Shown here: one piece after another, positions 16,104 to 25,527 of the stretch
How the letters are laid out: each line of letters begins with the position of its first letter
How positions within the stretch are numbered: the stretch's first letter is position 1
Source: Palsa-459 sp963841965
GTDB lineage: Bacteria; Actinomycetota; Acidimicrobiia; Acidimicrobiales; RAAP-2
Direction: 5' to 3'
Assembly (NCBI GenBank): GCA_963841965.1
Contig: CAWJES010000014.1
Span: forward strand, 42,300 to 106,299
Length of the DNA: 64,000 bases
Notes under the pieces: model-generated
Databases searched by the model: none
What the model saw: only the letters and a program-made list of their open reading frames with translations
What the model was told of the DNA's origin: nothing
Position numbers and translations under genes: made by a program

Positions 16104-17129
16104 CTAGTCGGGCGGCCCGTTGACGAGGACCGCCGCCCCGTTGACCCTGTCCCCCGCGAGGTCGGACAGGGCCCGGTTGGCGTCCTCCATCGGGTAGGCG
16201 ACCGTCGATGCAACCACGCCGAACCGGGCGGCGAGGGCCAGGAAGTCCTCGCCGTCCTGGCGCGTGTTGGCGGTGACGCTGCACAATGTGCGCTCCTCGA
16301 AGAGGTGTCGTGCGTAGTCGAGCGTCGGGATGTCGGTCAGATGGATCCCGGCGATCGCGAGGGTCCCGCCACGGTCGAGCGCCTCGAGCGCCGGAAGCAC
16401 CAGCGTTCCGACGGGTGCGAACAGGATCGCCGAGTCGAGCGGCTCGGGGGGCCGGTCCGAGGCGCCGCCCGCGCTGGCGGCACCGAGGTCGAGGGCGAGC
16501 TGGCGAGCCTCAGGGGACCTCGTCATCACGTGCACCCTGGCGCCCGTGGCCAGGGCGATCTGTGCGGTGATGTGGGCGGACCCGCCGAAGCCGTAGATCC
16601 CGAGGGTCCCGGCTTCGGGCAGGTTCGCGCGCAGGAGCGCCCGGTAGCCGATGATCCCGGCGCACAGCATGGGTGCCGCCTGCTCGTCGGTGAAGGCTTC
16701 GGGGATCCGGTAGACGAAGTGCTCGTCCGCGACGATCCGATCCGCGTACCCGCCGTCGATGTCCCACCCGGTGAAGGTCGGTTCAAGGCAGAGGTTCTCC
16801 CGTCCTGAGAGGCAGAACCGGCACGCTCCGCAGGTCCGGGCGAGCCACGGGACCCCGACGCGGTCACCGACCGAGAAACGGGAGGCCCCGCTCCCGAGGC
16901 GGGCCACGACCCCCACGACCTCGTGTCCCGGGATGACGAGGTGCCGGGAAGGAAGGAGGTCACCCTCTGCGAGATGCAGGTCGGTCCTGCACACTCCGCA
17001 GGCCGAGACCTCGATGAGCAGCTGCCCGGACATGGGCTCGGGCGTGGCGCGCTCAATGCGGCGCAGCGGGTGTGAGTCGATCGGCCCGGGCTCGTCTACC
17101 ACCCACGCGCACATGGTGTCGCCCGACAT
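16104..17129 (-). CDS. Zinc-binding alcohol dehydrogenase (AdhA-type, second paralogue)
   Basis: The 341-residue medium-chain dehydrogenase has CGVCRTDLHLAEGD and IPGHEVVGVVARLG (catalytic zinc), TCGACRFCLSGRENLC (structural zinc) and GIYGFGGSAHITAQIA (nucleotide loop). It belongs to a different branch from its neighbour, the zinc-binding ADH family typified by YahK/AdhA-like proteins. The start ATG 17129 follows GGAGG at 5 nt spacing. It is transcribed ahead of the other ADH gene with an 82 bp gap, and divergently from the aldehyde dehydrogenase at 17328. Confidence 0.88.
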   Translation of the reverse strand: MSGDTMCAWVVDEPGPIDSHPLRRIERATPEPMSGQLLIEVSACGVCRTDLHLAEGDLLPSRHLVIPGHEVVGVVARLGSGASRFSVGDRVGVPWLARTCGACRFCLSGRENLCLEPTFTGWDIDGGYADRIVADEHFVYRIPEAFTDEQAAPMLCAGIIGYRALLRANLPEAGTLGIYGFGGSAHITAQIALATGARVHVMTRSPEARQLALDLGAASAGGASDRPPEPLDSAILFAPVGTLVLPALEALDRGGTLAIAGIHLTDIPTLDYARHLFEERTLCSVTANTRQDGEDFLALAARFGVVASTVAYPMEDANRALSDLAGDRVNGAAVLVNGPPD

Positions 17130-17327
17130 GTACCTCCAACCGCCGTTGCAACGCATTGTCGCAGGGATCGATCAGTCACCCAAGCACAGCAGCGACCCAG
17201 CGGCAAGGGACTTCCGACCCTATCGCCCCACACCGTCCGGCCCCACGTTGAAAGTGAGTGGCGAGACCGTCACCGCTCGGGAAGCGATCCGACCTTCCTC
17301 CGACGGTCCGAGGTACAAGGAGTTGCA

Positions 17328-18896
17328 ATGACACTAACCACAGACCATGAGATGGCCACTGCCCCAGCAGAGAGCGCCGCATTCATCGCACCTGGCAAGC
17401 CGGGCAGCATCGTCGAGTTGAAGACCCGCTACGACAACTTCATCGGCGGCAGATGGGTGGCGCCGGTCAAGGGCTCGTACATGATGAACCTGAGCCCTGT
17501 GAACGGACTGCCGTTCTGCGAGGTCGCCAAGTCGACGGCGGAGGATGTGGAACTCGCGCTGGACGCAGCGCACCGCGCGAAGGATGCGTGGGGCGAGACC
17601 TCCCTGACCGGACGGGCAGCGGTCCTCAACAGGATCGCCGACGTCATGGAGGCGAACCTCGAGATGCTCGCGGTCGCCGAGAGCTGGGAGAACGGCAAGC
17701 CGGTGCGCGAGACCCTCGCTGCGGACATTCCCCTCGCAGTGGACCACTTCCGGTACTTTGCCGGCGCGACGCGCTCACTCGAGGGACGCTCGACCGAGAT
17801 CGACAACGATACGGTGGCCTACCACTTCCACGAGCCGCTTGGGGTCGTCGGCCAGATCATCCCCTTCAACTTCCCGCTCCTCATGGCCGCATGGAAGATC
17901 GCCCCGGCTCTCGCTGCGGGGAACTGCACCGTCGTGAAGCCCGCCTCACCCACGCCCTGGTCGATCCTGAAGCTCGCAGAGCTGATCGCCGACGTGGTGC
18001 CCCCGGGGGTCGTGAACATCATCACCGGTCCGGGAGCGGAGATCGGCAAGGCGCTCGCCTCGAGTCCGCGAATCGCGAAGATCGGCTTCACGGGTGAGAC
18101 GGTCACCGGCAGGTTGATCATGCAGTACGCGGCGGAGAATCTCATCCCATCGACCGTCGAGCTCGGCGGGAAGTCGCCGAACATCTTCTTCGCCGACGTC
18201 ATGGACCAGGACGACGAGTTCCTGGACAAGGCCATCGAAGGCCTCGTGCTCTACGCCTTCAACAAGGGTGAGGTCTGCACATGCCCATCGCGCGCACTCA
18301 TCCACGAGTCGATCTATGACGCCTTCATGGCGCGCGTCCTCCCGAGGATCGAGCGCATCGTGCAGGGGAATCCCCTGGACCCCGCGACCATGATCGGCGC
18401 ACAGGTGTCCTCCCAGCAGCTCGAGAAGATCACGTCGTACGTCGAGATCGGGCTGAAGGAGGGCGCGGAGTGCCTGATCGGCGGGAAGCGCAAGATGCTC
18501 AGCGGCGGGCTCGAGGACGGCTATTACTTCGAGCCGACCGTGCTCAAGGGCAACAACAAGATGCGCGTCTTCCAGGAGGAGATCTTCGGACCGGTCCTCG
18601 CCGTGACGACCTTCACGGACGAGGCTGACGCGCTTGCGATCGCCAACGACACGCCTTACGGGCTCGGCGCCGGCGTCTGGACGAGGAACGGCAACCTCGC
18701 GTACCGAATGGGCCGGGGCATCAAGGCCGGCCGGGTCTGGACGAACTGCTACCACCTCTACCCCGCCGGGGCCGCATTCGGCGGCTACAAGATCTCCGGT
18801 GTCGGTCGTGAGAACCACCAGATGATGCTGGAGCACTACTCCCAGACGAAGAACCTGCTGGTGAGCTACAGCACAAAGCCGCTCGGCTTCTTCTGA
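17328..18896 (+). CDS. NAD-dependent aldehyde dehydrogenase (acetaldehyde-type)
   Basis: The 522-residue enzyme oxidises aldehydes to carboxylic acids. Visible motifs are GVVGQIIPFNFPLLM (cofactor entry), STVELGGKSPNIFF with the general-base Glu, and the nucleophile Cys in KGEVCTCPSRALIH, then the C-terminal GYKISGVGREN. The CTCPSR form and the DUF779 neighbour are typical of the AldA/ExaC-like acetaldehyde dehydrogenases. AAGGAG precedes the ATG. The gene is divergent from the two alcohol dehydrogenases across 198 bp, which supports a joint alcohol-to-acid route. Confidence 0.92.
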   Translation: MTLTTDHEMATAPAESAAFIAPGKPGSIVELKTRYDNFIGGRWVAPVKGSYMMNLSPVNGLPFCEVAKSTAEDVELALDAAHRAKDAWGETSLTGRAAVLNRIADVMEANLEMLAVAESWENGKPVRETLAADIPLAVDHFRYFAGATRSLEGRSTEIDNDTVAYHFHEPLGVVGQIIPFNFPLLMAAWKIAPALAAGNCTVVKPASPTPWSILKLAELIADVVPPGVVNIITGPGAEIGKALASSPRIAKIGFTGETVTGRLIMQYAAENLIPSTVELGGKSPNIFFADVMDQDDEFLDKAIEGLVLYAFNKGEVCTCPSRALIHESIYDAFMARVLPRIERIVQGNPLDPATMIGAQVSSQQLEKITSYVEIGLKEGAECLIGGKRKMLSGGLEDGYYFEPTVLKGNNKMRVFQEEIFGPVLAVTTFTDEADALAIANDTPYGLGAGVWTRNGNLAYRMGRGIKAGRVWTNCYHLYPAGAAFGGYKISGVGRENHQMMLEHYSQTKNLLVSYSTKPLGFF

Positions 18897-18907
18897 GGCT
18901 GCGGACC

Positions 18908-19243
18908 ATGGAAACGGCACCGCAACCCCGCGTGCTCGCGACGCCCGAGGCGGTCGACGCGATCGACGAGCTCGTGGAGGCTCGGGGTCCGGTGCTTTTC
19001 TTCCAGTCCGCCGGGTGCTGCGAGGGCAGCATCCCGATGTGCTTCGGGGTGGGCGAGTTCGTGATCAGCTCGCACGATGTCCTCCTCGGCACGCCGGGAG
19101 GCTGCCCCTTCTACATCGACGTCCGGCAGTGCGATGCCCTGCCCGACCTCAGGCTCCTGCTCGACGTTTCGGAAGGCGAACCCGAGGGGTTCTCGCTGCC
19201 CGCCGGGAGGGGTCGGCACTTCGTCACCCGGGACCTCGTCTAG
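18908..19243 (+). CDS. DUF779 domain protein
   Basis: The 111-residue protein is a DUF779 member, with LFFQSAGCCEGSIPMCF and GTPGGCPFYIDVRQCDA as its conserved Cys-containing segments. DUF779 genes are very often found just behind an acetaldehyde-type aldehyde dehydrogenase, exactly as here with an 11 bp gap, so co-transcription is likely. The biochemical role is not known; the Cys pairs may bind metal or act in redox. Confidence 0.88.
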   Translation: METAPQPRVLATPEAVDAIDELVEARGPVLFFQSAGCCEGSIPMCFGVGEFVISSHDVLLGTPGGCPFYIDVRQCDALPDLRLLLDVSEGEPEGFSLPAGRGRHFVTRDLV

Positions 19244-19294
19244 CGAGATCCACATCCCGGTGGTGCATCGCGGGGCCGACCCTACGCTGGCGGC

Positions 19295-19678
19295 GTGCGC
19301 GATGGACCCGGGCCGACGCTCATCTATGACGGTGATTGCGCGCATTGCGCCACCTCGGCGCGCTGGATCGAGGCGCGGTGGCCCGCGGAGACGACGGCTG
19401 GCATCGTGGCTTCCCAGCGCCTGACCGACGCCGAGCTTGCAGGTTTCGGTATCTCGAGGCGGGACGCCGCGCAGGCGGCCTGGTGGATCGATGGGGGCAG
19501 GACGTACCGAGGGCATCAAGCCATCGGACGGGCGCTGCTGGCTGCAGGCGGCGGTTACGAGGTCGTGGGCTCCCTCCTCCTCGTCCCTCCCGTCTCCTGG
19601 GCGGGCGCGGTCGGCTACGCCATCGTCGCCCGACACCGCCACCTGCTGCCGGGTTCGTCCGAGGCCTGCCGCACCTGA
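19295..19678 (+). CDS. DCC family thiol-disulfide oxidoreductase (DUF393)
   Basis: The 127-residue protein starts with PTLIYDGDCAHCATSARWIE, which holds the DxxCxxC motif that names the DCC family, and continues with TYRGHQAIGRALLAAGG. It has the thioredoxin-like fold and one hydrophobic C-terminal segment. The substrate is unknown. The start is GTG 19295, with TACGCT (19283-19288) 6 nt before it, so the message is probably leaderless and independent of the DUF779 gene. Confidence 0.85.
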   Translation: MRDGPGPTLIYDGDCAHCATSARWIEARWPAETTAGIVASQRLTDAELAGFGISRRDAAQAAWWIDGGRTYRGHQAIGRALLAAGGGYEVVGSLLLVPPVSWAGAVGYAIVARHRHLLPGSSEACRT

Positions 19679-19706
19679 CGGGCGCGACCCCGGCGATACT
19701 GACGCC

Positions 19707-20558
19707 ATGGATACCTCGCGCGCCCGGGTGATGTGGCGACACATCGAGCCGATCCATGCACTCACGTACTTCGCCCCAGAGTCGGTCGCTGCCCTCAAGG
19801 CCACCGGCCTTCGCGGCTACTGGATGGCGTACTTCGCGGGACGAGCCTCGCCGATGGGCGAGGTCGAAGCGCCGATTGTCGAGGCGACGTTCTTCAACTT
19901 CTCGCCGCGCCTCGTGCGCCGCGCGATCCCCGATGCCTGGGTGTTCGCCTCACCAGACGAGGTCCTCCAGGCGCGCTGGCTCGGTGCGGCTGCAGCGCTC
20001 AGCGCCCACATGGACCAGCTCACCACTGCCCAGCGGGACCGTGTGCGGGTCCTGCTCCAGGACGCGGCGGCATCCCTCGTCTGCGACGGGCGCGTCCTCG
20101 CCGCGGCAAACCAGATCACCGTGCCGGACGAGCCGGTGGCAGCGATCTGGCAGGCGACCACGACGCTTCGTGAACATCGCGGGGATGGCCACGTGGCAGC
20201 GCTGGTCGCCGCGGGTCTCACGGGTCTCGAGGCGCACCTCACCATCGTCGCGGCCGGTGGCACGCCGCGCGCGACAATCCAGGCTGCTCGGGGCTTCACA
20301 GACGAGGAGTGGGAGCACGGCATCGCAACGCTTTCGGATCGCGGCCTCCTCGACCATTCGGGTCACGAGACGGCTGCGGGACGGGCGCTCCGAGCCGACG
20401 TCGAGTCAGCCACAGACCGCATCGCGCTCGCGCCGTGGGCGGAGCTGGGTGAGGACCGGTGCGACGAGATCGCCGGCACCCTGCTCCCGGTCACCCGATC
20501 CATCGGCTCGGCGGGCCTCTTCCCGACGCCGAATCCGATCGGGCTCCCCGCGAACTAG
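19707..20558 (+). CDS. SCO6745 family helix-turn-helix protein
   Basis: The 283-residue protein matches the actinobacterial SCO6745 family. It begins with HIEPIHALTYFAPESVAALKATGLRGYW trimmed as IHALTYFAPES and LRGYWMAYFAGRASPMG, continues with EATFFNFSPRLVRRAIPDAW, and ends in a winged-helix-like part with GFTDEEWEHGIATLSDRGLL. The role is unknown; a DNA-binding or ligand-binding regulator is plausible. The start ATG 19707 lies 6 nt after GATACT. It follows the DCC gene by 28 bp. Confidence 0.8.
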   Translation: MDTSRARVMWRHIEPIHALTYFAPESVAALKATGLRGYWMAYFAGRASPMGEVEAPIVEATFFNFSPRLVRRAIPDAWVFASPDEVLQARWLGAAAALSAHMDQLTTAQRDRVRVLLQDAAASLVCDGRVLAAANQITVPDEPVAAIWQATTTLREHRGDGHVAALVAAGLTGLEAHLTIVAAGGTPRATIQAARGFTDEEWEHGIATLSDRGLLDHSGHETAAGRALRADVESATDRIALAPWAELGEDRCDEIAGTLLPVTRSIGSAGLFPTPNPIGLPAN

Positions 20559-20591
20559 TCGCGGTCGCGGTCGCGCGGCCATGATGGACCG

Positions 20592-21509
20592 ATGGTCTTC
20601 GTCTTCGCCCTGGGCGCGTCGCTCGTCAATACCATCACGAGCTTCCTGCAGCGGCTCGGGATCGAGGACGCGCCTCGCAAGTCCTCGATGTCGACCGGGA
20701 TCATCTCGCATGCGCTGCGCAGCCCGATCTGGATCCTCGGTTTCGTGTGCATGGGCGGCGGCTTCGTCTTCCAGGCGCTCGCGCTGCACTCGGGGTCCTT
20801 GGCGGTCGTCCAGCCGCTGCTCACGACCGAGCTGTTCTTCGTGGTGCTGGTCCTGTGGTTCTGGTATTCCGTCGCAGTCCGGGCGCGCGACTGGGCGTTC
20901 TCGGCGCTGACCATCGCAGGCCTGGCAGTGTTCCTTGTCGTCCTGGCGCCGACCTCGTCGGGCCACACGCCGACGCGGAACGCGTGGATCACCTCCATCG
21001 TGGCCACAATCGCGGTCATGGGTGCGCTGCTCGCTGCATCGCGGACGGGTCCGCCGTGGTGGCGCGCGCTCTCCATCGGTGCAGCTGCGAGCGTGGGATT
21101 CGCACTGACCGCGGCGCTCACCAAGTCGTTCACCGATGCGTTCGGCCATGGCATCGGCACGGTGCTCTCGACGTGGGAGACCTACGGACTTGCGATCATG
21201 GGACTCGCGTCCTTCTACCTCATGCAGAACGCCTTCCACGCCGGTCCATTCGCGGCATCCCAGTCCACGCTCATCCTCGTCAACCCGTTCGTCTCCGTCG
21301 CGCTCGGGTCATGGCTTTTCGACGAGAAGCTCCCGCACGGCATCGGAGCGCTCGCCATTGGAGCGATCGCGATCGTCGCCTTCATCGCCGGTGCGGTCGG
21401 ACTGTGCACCTCGCCGCTCATCGCGGGCGTCCACGGTGCCGATGACGTGCAGATGCTCGCCGGGCGCGGGAGATTGGCTCGCTGGAAGGCGGCCCGCTCG
21501 GCTGCGTAG
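20592..21509 (+). CDS. DMT family (EamA-like) transporter
   Basis: The 305-residue protein has about nine or ten hydrophobic helices in two halves, as in drug/metabolite transporters. Helix 3 with SGSLAVVQPLLTTELFF and the second-half counterpart ASQSTLILVNPFVSVALG show the internal repeat. A soluble tail of about 30 residues follows. The substrate is unknown. It lies 33 bp after the SCO6745 gene and may be co-transcribed. Confidence 0.8.
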   Translation: MVFVFALGASLVNTITSFLQRLGIEDAPRKSSMSTGIISHALRSPIWILGFVCMGGGFVFQALALHSGSLAVVQPLLTTELFFVVLVLWFWYSVAVRARDWAFSALTIAGLAVFLVVLAPTSSGHTPTRNAWITSIVATIAVMGALLAASRTGPPWWRALSIGAAASVGFALTAALTKSFTDAFGHGIGTVLSTWETYGLAIMGLASFYLMQNAFHAGPFAASQSTLILVNPFVSVALGSWLFDEKLPHGIGALAIGAIAIVAFIAGAVGLCTSPLIAGVHGADDVQMLAGRGRLARWKAARSAA

Positions 21510-21593
21510 CCACCGTGGTCGCTGGGACCTCGCTGCCCCGTCCGGCACCGCCGCACCGCGTCGAGCCGACGGCCTCGCCCTAGGGTCGCGGCG

Positions 21594-22991
21594 ATGCCCG
21601 AACGCCCGACCAGTCGGCCGATCTCAGTCGTGCTGTTCACCGGGGACCTGCGCGTGCACGACCAGCCCGCCCTCTCGGCGGCCGCTGCGACAGGCGACGT
21701 CCTTCCGCTATTCGTGCTCGACCCCCGCCTCCTCGGCGGAGCCGGTCGACCGTTCGCACGCCGATTCCTCGCGGACGCGCTGCATGACCTCGATGCCTCG
21801 CTTCGCGCCAGGGGCTCATCCCTGATGGTCCGGCACGGCGCGACGTCCGCCGTAGCCGCGGAGGTCGCAGCCTCGGCGGGTGCCTCCGCCGTGCACCTCA
21901 CTCGCGACTACACGAGGGCCGCACGGTCTCGCGTCGACGCGCTCAACGCCGCGCTGGCGCCGTCCGACGTGCGGGTCGTCGAGCACCCGGGCCGCTGCGT
22001 CGTCGAGCCCGGCGAGATCACTCCGACCGGCGGTGACCACTTCCAGGTGTTCACCGCCTACTGGCACCGGTGGCAGATCCATCCCTGGCGAGTCGAATGC
22101 ACCGTGCCCGCGGTGATTGGGGCCGCGGGGAGTTCGGCGCTGGATGACACACCGTCCGAGGTCGCCGAGCTCCTCGGTGGACCAGAGGGACCTGGCGGCG
22201 AATCCGAAGGTCGGGCACGGGCGAGCCGATTCCTTCGAAGCTGCCTGGCCGATTACGCGAGGTCGCGTGACATCCCCGGCGAGTCGGGCACGTCGGAGCT
22301 GTCGGCGCACCTGCACTTCGGCACGGTGTCAGCCACCCAACTCGCCCGTGCTGCCGCCTCGAGGGACGGTGGCGAGGCGTTCATCCGCCAGCTCTGCTGG
22401 AGGGACTTCTTCATCCAGATCCACGCGGCTCGACCTGGCTCGACCTCCACCGACTACCGCCCGGCGCCTATCCGATGGCGCGATGATCCCCGGGGCCTGG
22501 CGGCCTGGAAGTCGGGACGAACGGGCTTCCCGTTCGTCGATGCCGGGATGCGCGAGTTGCAGGCAACGGGGACCATGCACAACCGGGCGAGGATGGCAAC
22601 GGCGTCCTTCCTCACAAAGGACTTGGGCATCGACTGGCGAGAAGGGGCGCGCCACTTCTCCGAACTGCTTACAGACGCAGACGTCGCGGTGAACGCCGGG
22701 AACTGGCAGTGGGTCGCGGGCACCGGATGCGATCGGAGGCCGGAGCGGGTGCTCTTGCCCCAGCGCCAGGGTGAACGATTCGACCCCGCGGGAACCTACG
22801 TGCGGCGCTGGATCCCCGAGCTCGCCGGGGTGCCGGACCGGCTCGTCCACAAGCCGTGGTCGTGGCCCGGCATCGATGCGACCGGCTATCCGCGGCCGCT
22901 CGTCGACCACGTCGAAGCCGTCGCCGCCTATCGAGCCGCAATCCTCGAGCAGCGCGAGGAGCGAAACCGAGCCTGGCGCCGGGGCCGATGA
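21594..22991 (+). CDS. phr: Deoxyribodipyrimidine photolyase
   Basis: The 465-residue enzyme repairs UV cyclobutane dimers in light. The N-terminal antenna-binding Rossmann domain begins VVLFTGDLRVHDQPALSAA. The FAD-binding C-terminal half shows TSELSAHLHFGTVS, FIRQLCWRDFF, and the classic GFPFVDAGMRELQATGTMHN, with NAGNWQWVAGTG after it. Length is typical of class I CPD photolyases. TAGGGT (21581-21586) lies 7 nt before ATG 21594, so the message is leaderless. It converges on the frameshifted secreted gene at 23004. Confidence 0.93.
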   Translation: MPERPTSRPISVVLFTGDLRVHDQPALSAAAATGDVLPLFVLDPRLLGGAGRPFARRFLADALHDLDASLRARGSSLMVRHGATSAVAAEVAASAGASAVHLTRDYTRAARSRVDALNAALAPSDVRVVEHPGRCVVEPGEITPTGGDHFQVFTAYWHRWQIHPWRVECTVPAVIGAAGSSALDDTPSEVAELLGGPEGPGGESEGRARASRFLRSCLADYARSRDIPGESGTSELSAHLHFGTVSATQLARAAASRDGGEAFIRQLCWRDFFIQIHAARPGSTSTDYRPAPIRWRDDPRGLAAWKSGRTGFPFVDAGMRELQATGTMHNRARMATASFLTKDLGIDWREGARHFSELLTDADVAVNAGNWQWVAGTGCDRRPERVLLPQRQGERFDPAGTYVRRWIPELAGVPDRLVHKPWSWPGIDATGYPRPLVDHVEAVAAYRAAILEQREERNRAWRRGR

Positions 22992-23003
22992 TGCGGGGCG
23001 CGA

Positions 23004-24010
23004 TCAGCCGGGTGCGGACGACGAGGCGCACTTTGCGGGATCGGCCTCAGCGGAGTTGGGTGAGACCATCAGGCACGACTCGTCGACGACCTCGAAGTCG
23101 CCACCGGTGATCGAGCCCAGCTCGTGGAGCGTGTCGTTGTTCCACGTCGCGCTCGGCACACCCTGGAAGAACCAGGGGGACCCGTTGTCTGCGACGATCA
23201 GCCCGTAGGTCTTCATCGCCTGCAGGATGATCCGGTCGACCCGAGGGAAGCCCGCGATGTCCACGGACGCCCGCAGGCGCAGTCGCAGGCCCATCGGTGG
23301 CAGGGAGGGGTTCGCCGAACCCGCCTCGTGTCGCGCGGGCCAGACGTACGCAGCGTCCGTCTCGGGCACGGTGACCCTGATCGCATGATCGATCACGCCC
23401 GCGGCGATCTCCTCGGGTCGAACCAAGCCCGGGAGGATTGCCAACCCGGCGGCGTCAGCGGACGTGAACCCGGCTGGGCGGAGCGCATTCGAGCGGAGAT
23501 CGAAGACGGCCCCTGAACCCGCCCTCCAGTTCCTCGAATGTGCGACCGGGTATGCGTCCCACAGCTCGTAGTCGGTGCAGGTCGTCCGATCGAGCACGAG
23601 CACGTGACGGTCCCCGTCGCGTGAGCACCGCCCTCGACCAGCGGGTGGGCTGGTATCGGGTAGCCGACCCTGTCGGACTCGGATGCGTAGAGGAACGTCA
23701 CATGGACCCTCGGCTGCGAGTGGGACACCACGTTCACCGGGATGCCGATCGGGCCGCCATCCCAAAGCCCTGACCCGAAGTCGGCGTGGAGGCCATCGGC
23801 AGCGCCGATCGCTGCGATCATCTGTGCCGAGTCGCTGGCGACAGGGAGCGAGGCGACCGGCGTGCGCCACACGCTTGCGGCGGGTGCCACCTCGCAGCCC
23901 GGAGCGCCGGCGACGCTCACGGCGCCGGCTGGTGCCACGAGCATCGCCGCGAGAAGCGCCACGGCCGCCGTGGCGAGGGCGCAACGCCTAGGGGTCGGTC
24001 CTGGTCGCAT
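23004..24010 (-). pseudogene. Secreted conserved hypothetical protein, split by one frameshift
   Basis: Two frames together make one protein. The first (24010 down to about 23630) has a signal peptide (ALATAAVALLAAMLVAPAGA) and then VWRTPVASLPV and LYASESDRVGYPIPAHPLVEGG. The second (about 23615 down to 23004) continues with GDRHVLVLDRTTCTDYELWD, GLAILPGLVRPEEIA, MGLRLRLRASVDIAGFP and MKTYGLIVADNGSPWFF. These blocks occur as a continuous chain in secreted actinobacterial proteins of unknown function. The break is between 23612 and 23632; adding one base restores it. It may be a true pseudogene or a sequence error. Confidence 0.75.
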
Positions 24011-24102
24011 CGCACCTCCGCCGCCACAGTACCGAGCCCCGAACCATGCTGGGCCTCGGTTCCATCGCCTGGTTCCCTAGGATCCCCGCGGGAGGTTTCA
24101 CC

Positions 24103-25527
24103 ATGTTCATGACCAGCTCCGTGCGCCGACCCGCGCTGTCCCTGGCGGTCACCGACCGGATGGCGGAGGGCAAGGCGCTGCGCAAGCTGACGCCCAGGCG
24201 CTCGCTGGCGACGTTCCAGCCGGCATCGGAGCGTGATCCGGTCGCGATCCTCGAGGCGGAGAACGCCACTCGAGTGGCCCAGCTGGTGGGACTGCGCCAT
24301 GAGCGGATGGCCGAGAGCGCGTTCACGTTCTTCCGTGGGGGTGCCGCCATCATGGCCAGCGACCTCGCCACGGCACCGCGCTCGGGCATCGATGTGCAGC
24401 TCTGCGGCGACGCTCACCTGATGAACTTCGGGCTGTTCGCCTCGCGGGAACGACGGCTGGTCTTCGACATCAATGACTTCGACGAGACCGACCGGGGACC
24501 ATTCGAGTGGGACCTGAAGCGTCTCGCGGCCAGCTTCGTGGTCGCCGGGCGTGCCCTCGGCTACACCCCCTACGAGCAGGAGCTTGCCGTCCTCGACGCA
24601 CTCGGCGGGTACTCGACAGCCATGCGGGAGTTCGCATCGTGGAGGAACCTCGACGTCTGGTACTCGCATTTCGACGTCCAGGCCATCTTCGATCACTTGC
24701 GCGCCACGATCCCGAAGAGCGCGAAGAAGCGGGTGCCCGACCTCATCGCGCGCGCCCAGCGCAAGGATGCGATGCGCGCACTGCGCAAGCTCACGGAGGA
24801 GACCCCAGACGGACTCCGGATCAAGTCGGATCCGCCGATCGTCGTGCGGCTCGACGAGTCGGGGCACGGGATCCTCTACACCGAGGAGCACCTCGGCCAG
24901 ATGGTCCGCGACTACGTCGACTCGCTGCCGAACGACCGCCACGCGCTGCTGGCCCAGTACGAGATGATCGACACTGCCCGCAAAGTCGTCGGCGTCGGGT
25001 CGGTCGGTACGCGCTGCTTCATCACCCTGCTCACCGGTCGCGACGACACCGATCCGCTGTTCTTGCAGGTCAAGCAGGCGGAACCCTCCGCCCTCGAGCC
25101 GTACGTGGGCTCGAGGCGCTACGAGAACCACGGTGAGCGCGTCGTCCAGGGTCAGCGCCTCATCCAGGCCACACCGGACATCTTCCTCGGATGGACCAGA
25201 TCCATGGGGACCGATGGCAACGTCCGGGACTTCTACCTCCGCCAGCTGCACGACCAGAAGGCCAGCGTCATCCTCGAGAACCTGGATCTCGACCTGCTTC
25301 GTGCCTACGCGAAGGTCTGCGGCTGGGCGCTCGCGAGGGCGCACGCGAGGAGCGGCGACCGGATCCTCCTCGCGGGGTACCTGGGTCAATCCCAGGTGTT
25401 CGAGCAGGCGATGACGGCGTTCGCCTTCACCTACGCGGACCAGAACGAGGCCGACCACCGGGCGCTTCTCGAGGCCATGGCGTCGGGCCGGGTCGCCGGC
25501 ACGCCGTCGCCCGCTCCGCTCGATTAA
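24103..25527 (+). CDS. DUF2252 family protein
   Basis: The 474-residue protein is a DUF2252 member, a family with a protein-kinase-like fold. Key blocks are ESAFTFFRGGAAIMASDLA, VQLCGDAHLMNFGLFAS (Asp/His motif), LVFDINDFDETDRGPFEWD, and LKRLAASFVVAGR, with LARAHARSGD near the C-terminus. Activity is unknown, though an aminoglycoside-phosphotransferase-like active site is suggested. ATG 24103 is favoured by GGGAGG at 7 nt spacing. Its TAA overlaps the stop of the opposing VOC gene in TTAA (25524-25527). Confidence 0.88.
   Translation: MFMTSSVRRPALSLAVTDRMAEGKALRKLTPRRSLATFQPASERDPVAILEAENATRVAQLVGLRHERMAESAFTFFRGGAAIMASDLATAPRSGIDVQLCGDAHLMNFGLFASRERRLVFDINDFDETDRGPFEWDLKRLAASFVVAGRALGYTPYEQELAVLDALGGYSTAMREFASWRNLDVWYSHFDVQAIFDHLRATIPKSAKKRVPDLIARAQRKDAMRALRKLTEETPDGLRIKSDPPIVVRLDESGHGILYTEEHLGQMVRDYVDSLPNDRHALLAQYEMIDTARKVVGVGSVGTRCFITLLTGRDDTDPLFLQVKQAEPSALEPYVGSRRYENHGERVVQGQRLIQATPDIFLGWTRSMGTDGNVRDFYLRQLHDQKASVILENLDLDLLRAYAKVCGWALARAHARSGDRILLAGYLGQSQVFEQAMTAFAFTYADQNEADHRALLEAMASGRVAGTPSPAPLD

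Noticed and set aside
23917..25458. A 513-codon minus-strand open frame opposite DUF2252.
   Set aside because: Shadow frame; the plus strand holds well-known DUF2252 motifs across the same stretch.
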